DNA from: Merdivivens faecigallinarum
GTDB taxonomy: Bacteria > Bacteroidota > Bacteroidia > Bacteroidales > UBA932
Assembly: GCA_017695055.1 (NCBI GenBank)
Contig: JADILY010000078.1
Location: 1-8,455, forward strand
DNA: 8,455 nt
Direction of reading: 5' to 3'
Shown here: positions 6,078 to 8,455 of the stretch, one piece after another
How positions within the stretch are numbered: position 1 is the first letter of the stretch
Layout of the letters: the number at the start of each line of letters is the position of its first letter
Made by a program: the position numbers and the translations under genes
The notes under the pieces: model-generated
The model's database searches: none
Seen by the model: only the letters and a program-made list of their open reading frames with translations
What the model was told of the DNA's origin: nothing

Positions 6078-8126
6078 ATGGATTCCATTGCGCATTTGCA
6101 ACGCCACAGGGAGCTTCTGCTTGAGGAGTACCGCCATGAGCTGGCCGAAAATGAGGCGGAGATGGGGAGGATGTCTCTCGATCTCCGCCTTTCAAAAGGA
6201 CTTTGCTGGTATCCGTTGGAATTGGGACGGAGTTTCTACAACTCTCTGAACCAGTATGTGCTTGCCGTATCCCGGCCGGCGCGTGAAGATGGTGAGGAAG
6301 AGGACGGGAGCCGTTTCGAATACGGGGTTCCGGTGAAGTTCTTTTTTATTGACAAGGACGGAAAATCGGTTTTTCTGAGCTATCCATGCACCGTGAGCCT
6401 TGTCGACGGCGATACCATGCTGGTCGCCGTTCCCGGAGAATCTGCGGTCTCGCGTTTGCGTGCGGAGACGGGACTGGGTGTCCAGCTTTCCTTTGACGAG
6501 ACTACATACAGGCTTATGTTCGCGGCGCTTGACAGGGTCATCGCAGCCAAGAACGACAGGCTTGCCGGGTTGCGGGAGATATTGTTGGGGGCGGCTCCTG
6601 CCGTAAAGCGCGGTTCTGCCGTCCGCGGATCGTTTTCATGGCTGAATCCTTCGCAGGAGGATGCTGTCAATTCCATCCTTTGCTCCCGTGACGTGGCCAT
6701 AGTGCACGGGCCTCCGGGCACAGGCAAGACTACTACTTTGACCGAGGCCGTATTCGAGACACTTTTCAGGGAAAATCAGGTGATGGTCTGTGCCCAGAGC
6801 AATGCGGCGGTCGACTGGGTGTGCCTGAAACTCATAGAACGGGGGATTCCCGTGCTGAGGGTGGGCAATCCGGTAAGGATAGATGACAAGGTCATGGACT
6901 GCACTTTTGAAAAACGCTTCGAAGACCATCCGGATTATCCTTTGCTCTGGAATGTCCGCAGGGCCGCAAGGGAGTGTTCGGCGGCGTTGAGGTCGAAAAA
7001 CGGGAACCGCAGGGCATTGTCGGCTCGGCTGAGGGAGTTGCGCAAGAAAGCGGATGAACTGGAGCATTCCATTACCGACAATGTTTTCGACTCGGCGCGC
7101 GTGATTGCCTGCACCCTTGCCGGGGCCGCTTCGAAGGTGCTGTTCAACAGGCATTACAGTACCCTTTTCATAGACGAGGCCGCACAGGCCCTTGAAGCGG
7201 CTTCATGGATAGCCATAAACAAGGCGGACAGGGTGGTGTTCGCCGGAGACCATTGCCAGCTGCCCCCGACGGTCAAATGTCTCCGTGCCCTGGATGCAGG
7301 GCTCGGCAGGACACTTATGGAAGTCGTGGCGGAGAACAAGCCGGAATGCGTGAGCCTTCTTACCATGCAATACCGTATGAATGAGACGATAATGCGTTTC
7401 AGTTCATATTTTTTCTACGATAACAGGCTGAAGGCGGCGCCCCAGATTTCCGCCCGCGACACCTCATCTTTCGGTCTGCCGATGTTATGGATAGATACGT
7501 GCGATTGCGGTTTTTCCGAGCAGCATGTGTCGGACGGTACCGGCCGTGTAAACAGGGGAGAGGCCCGATTTGCCGTGTCGGTGCTGAAAAACTATGCGCA
7601 GCCTTTCGGGGCGGAGCGCATCCGTTCCGAGCATATCGATTTCGGACTGATATCCCCGTACAAGGCCCAGGTGTCCTGTTTGAGGGGACTCGTTTCGCGC
7701 AACCGTTTTCTGAAAAGCATAAGGAGTTCGGTGTCAATCAATACCGTGGACGGTTTCCAGGGCCAGGAAAGGGATGTAATCATCATAAGCCTCGTGCGTT
7801 CCAACAGGAACTCCAATATCGGTTTCCTTCATGAGCTGAGGCGCATGAACGTGGCCATGACACGGGCAAGGTACAAATTGGTAATCATAGGGGACAGCCG
7901 TACAATGTGTGCGCACCCGTTTTACAAGGCATTGTACAACTATATCGAAAAATCCGGAGGCCTGCTGGTCCCTGCCCCCGTTTCGGATTGTCCCTCTCCG
8001 GCTGGTCCTGCTATGGACAGCTTTGTTTCAGGTGGTCCCGCTCTGGATAGCCTTGCTTCGGCTGGTACTGCCCCAGATGGTCCCGATGGCCCGAATGGGC
8101 AATCAGTTCCGGGAAAGTGTACCTGA
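6078..8126 (+). CDS. Superfamily 1 UPF1/IGHMBP2-like DNA/RNA helicase
   Basis: This is a probable ATP-dependent RNA/DNA helicase of the UPF1-like branch (DNA2/NAM7/SMUBP2 group); the biological target in bacteria is unknown. In the 682 aa, the N-terminal 1-185 is an accessory region with a beta-rich part. The helicase motifs follow in order: Q-motif NPSQ (190-193), I GPPGTGKTTT (211-220), Ia AQSNAAVD (239-246), II DEAAQ (366-370), III GDHCQLPPT (390-398), IV QYRMNE (431-436), V TVDGFQGQERD (556-566) and VI VAMTRAR (592-598). All key residues look intact, so it should be active. A stretch at about 294-335 rich in Arg, Lys and Glu looks helical. Residues 629-682 form a low-complexity tail made of 10-residue repeats plus a few codons from a dispersed repeat. 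The gene starts 15 bp after clpB with a weak AGAGAAG site, so it is probably cotranscribed. Confidence 0.93.
   Translation: MDSIAHLQRHRELLLEEYRHELAENEAEMGRMSLDLRLSKGLCWYPLELGRSFYNSLNQYVLAVSRPAREDGEEEDGSRFEYGVPVKFFFIDKDGKSVFLSYPCTVSLVDGDTMLVAVPGESAVSRLRAETGLGVQLSFDETTYRLMFAALDRVIAAKNDRLAGLREILLGAAPAVKRGSAVRGSFSWLNPSQEDAVNSILCSRDVAIVHGPPGTGKTTTLTEAVFETLFRENQVMVCAQSNAAVDWVCLKLIERGIPVLRVGNPVRIDDKVMDCTFEKRFEDHPDYPLLWNVRRAARECSAALRSKNGNRRALSARLRELRKKADELEHSITDNVFDSARVIACTLAGAASKVLFNRHYSTLFIDEAAQALEAASWIAINKADRVVFAGDHCQLPPTVKCLRALDAGLGRTLMEVVAENKPECVSLLTMQYRMNETIMRFSSYFFYDNRLKAAPQISARDTSSFGLPMLWIDTCDCGFSEQHVSDGTGRVNRGEARFAVSVLKNYAQPFGAERIRSEHIDFGLISPYKAQVSCLRGLVSRNRFLKSIRSSVSINTVDGFQGQERDVIIISLVRSNRNSNIGFLHELRRMNVAMTRARYKLVIIGDSRTMCAHPFYKALYNYIEKSGGLLVPAPVSDCPSPAGPAMDSFVSGGPALDSLASAGTAPDGPDGPNGQSVPGKCT
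7998..8087 (+). repeat. Three 30-bp tandem repeats encoding the helicase C-terminal tail
   Basis: Units at 7998-8027, 8028-8057 and 8058-8087 encode PAGPAMDSFV, SGGPALDSLA and SAGTAPDGPD. By my alignment, units 1 and 2 agree at 22 of 30 bases and units 2 and 3 at 18 of 30. A further degenerate, out-of-frame copy may begin near 7964. The encoded tail is probably disordered. Confidence 0.65.
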
Positions 8127-8152
8127 TTCGTGGCAAATGGTTCGCTTTCCGG
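8099..8152 (+). repeat. Dispersed structured repeat, copy A (overlaps helicase 3' end)
   Basis: The copy starts GCAAT, then TTCCGGGAAAGTG, GATTCGTGG (8125-8133), TGGTTC (8138-8143) and CTTTCC. It shares these blocks, in order and spacing, with copy B 299 bp downstream. Its ends can pair: GGAAAGTG (8112-8119) with CGCTTTCC (8143-8150), including one G-U pair. It supplies the final helicase codons (VPGKCT) and the TGA stop. Confidence 0.6.
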
Positions 8153-8227
8153 ATAAGTGAACGTAGTGGAAGTCCGGGTGCAGATAATTTTGCAACAAGC
8201 TGAATATCAATACAATAAAAATCCAAG

Positions 8228-8264
8228 TGCACATTTCGAAAGTTTTAAACGGCCGAAATGTGCA
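8228..8264 (+). terminator. Strong 11-bp stem-loop, likely terminator of the clpB-helicase unit
   Basis: TGCACATTTCG (8228-8238) pairs perfectly with CGAAATGTGCA (8254-8264) around a 15-nt loop, followed by TCTATTTTAC. The position 102 bp after the helicase stop and the T-rich 3' side fit a transcription terminator or a transcript-end stabiliser. The T run is interrupted, so intrinsic termination is not certain. Confidence 0.5.
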
Positions 8265-8372
8265 TCTATTTTACTAATCGCTTGATTGTCAATGCATTCA
8301 AAATTATCATGCACCGGCTGTTCCAAAATTACATGGAAAACTTTCTCCGAAAGTGCTGGTGAGGAATAGCAT

Positions 8373-8414
8373 AGGAGCAATATTTCCGGGGGGAGGAGCA
8401 ATATTCCCGGGAAA
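8373..8414 (+). repeat. Two 21-bp tandem units (truncated and leading part of the structured repeat)
   Basis: Both units start AGGAGCAATATT (8373-8384 and 8394-8405), then read TCCGGGGGG and CCCGGGAAA, agreeing at 17 of 21 bases. The second unit runs on into copy B. The first stops after the CCGGG block, so it is a truncated copy or a slippage duplication. Confidence 0.6.
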
Positions 8415-8453
8415 GTGCCACGGATTCGTGGGAATTTGGTTCACTTTCCCAGG
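8398..8453 (+). repeat. Dispersed structured repeat, copy B
   Basis: GGGAAAGTG (8409-8417) is complementary to CACTTTCCC (8442-8450). Nested inside, CCACG (8418-8422) pairs with CGTGG (8427-8431) around GATT, leaving a 10-nt bulge on the 3' side. It shares about 80% of positions with copy A over the core of about 41 bp. It may continue beyond the window. Confidence 0.6.
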
Positions 8454-8455
8454 AA

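Larger units (their letters stand above)
8127..8455. other. Noncoding, repeat-rich right end
   Basis: No supported gene is seen. The stretch contains the rest of structured repeat copy A, a strong hairpin (8228-8264), an AT-rich middle, two 21-bp tandem units (8373-8414) and structured repeat copy B, which runs to or past the window edge. A 64-codon minus-strand open frame (8207-8401) lies over the hairpin and the repeats and is not called a gene. Confidence 0.6.

Noticed and set aside
4692..6137. A long minus-strand open frame of 481 codons opposite clpB
   Set aside because: It is a mirror of the strongly biased clpB coding frame, and the protein has no recognisable domain. Such shadows are common opposite GC-biased genes.
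8207..8401. A 64-codon minus-strand open frame, at first sight a transposase remnant
   Set aside because: It lies over the perfect hairpin and the repeat units, has no recognisable motif, and its composition matches the noncoding surroundings.
8099..8455. A CRISPR array at the right end
   Set aside because: The repeats are too few and unevenly spaced, differ in length and have no uniform spacers or cas genes.

Overview
The window looks like chromosomal DNA of a member of the Bacteroidales. The protein families fit this order: a short RsmI, a type II thymidine kinase, a PaaK-like ligase of the Bacteroidetes sort and a coiled-coil/acidic-linker hypothetical protein. Most starts lack a strong Shine-Dalgarno sequence, and TAnnTTTG-type -7 promoter elements are present. 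Genes have balanced GC, while the gaps are very AT-rich. An Alistipes/Rikenellaceae-like source is plausible, but that is inference.

Layout. Positions 1-349 carry no gene. They hold a 160-bp MITE-like element with near-22-bp perfect terminal inverted repeats and a possible TAA target duplication. Next comes a PaaK-family acyl-CoA ligase on the + strand, tail to tail with thymidine kinase (tdk, - strand); the two coding ends overlap by 15 bp. A 59-bp gap with two opposed TAnnTTTG elements separates tdk from a + strand pair, an uncharacterised coiled-coil/acidic protein and rsmI. After a 143-bp AT-rich gap comes a second + strand pair: a ClpB disaggregase that entirely lacks the N-terminal domain, and a UPF1/IGHMBP2-like superfamily 1 helicase. 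The last 329 bp are noncoding and rich in repeats. They hold two copies of a structured element of about 50 bp, a truncated copy, and a strong 11-bp hairpin.

Functional picture. The genes are mostly housekeeping: nucleoside salvage (Tdk), 16S rRNA methylation (RsmI), protein disaggregation (ClpB) and nucleic-acid remodelling (helicase). The ligase is metabolic with unknown substrate. Pairing of an N-domain-less ClpB with an RNA/DNA helicase in one likely transcript suggests a shared stress role, but nothing in the sequence proves it.

The most unusual features are the ClpB lacking its N-domain, with an in-frame stop three codons before its start, and the 3' end of the helicase gene. There a 10-residue tandem repeat tail runs directly into a copy of the dispersed structured repeat, which supplies the last codons and the stop. 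I found no convincing new defence or mobile gene system.
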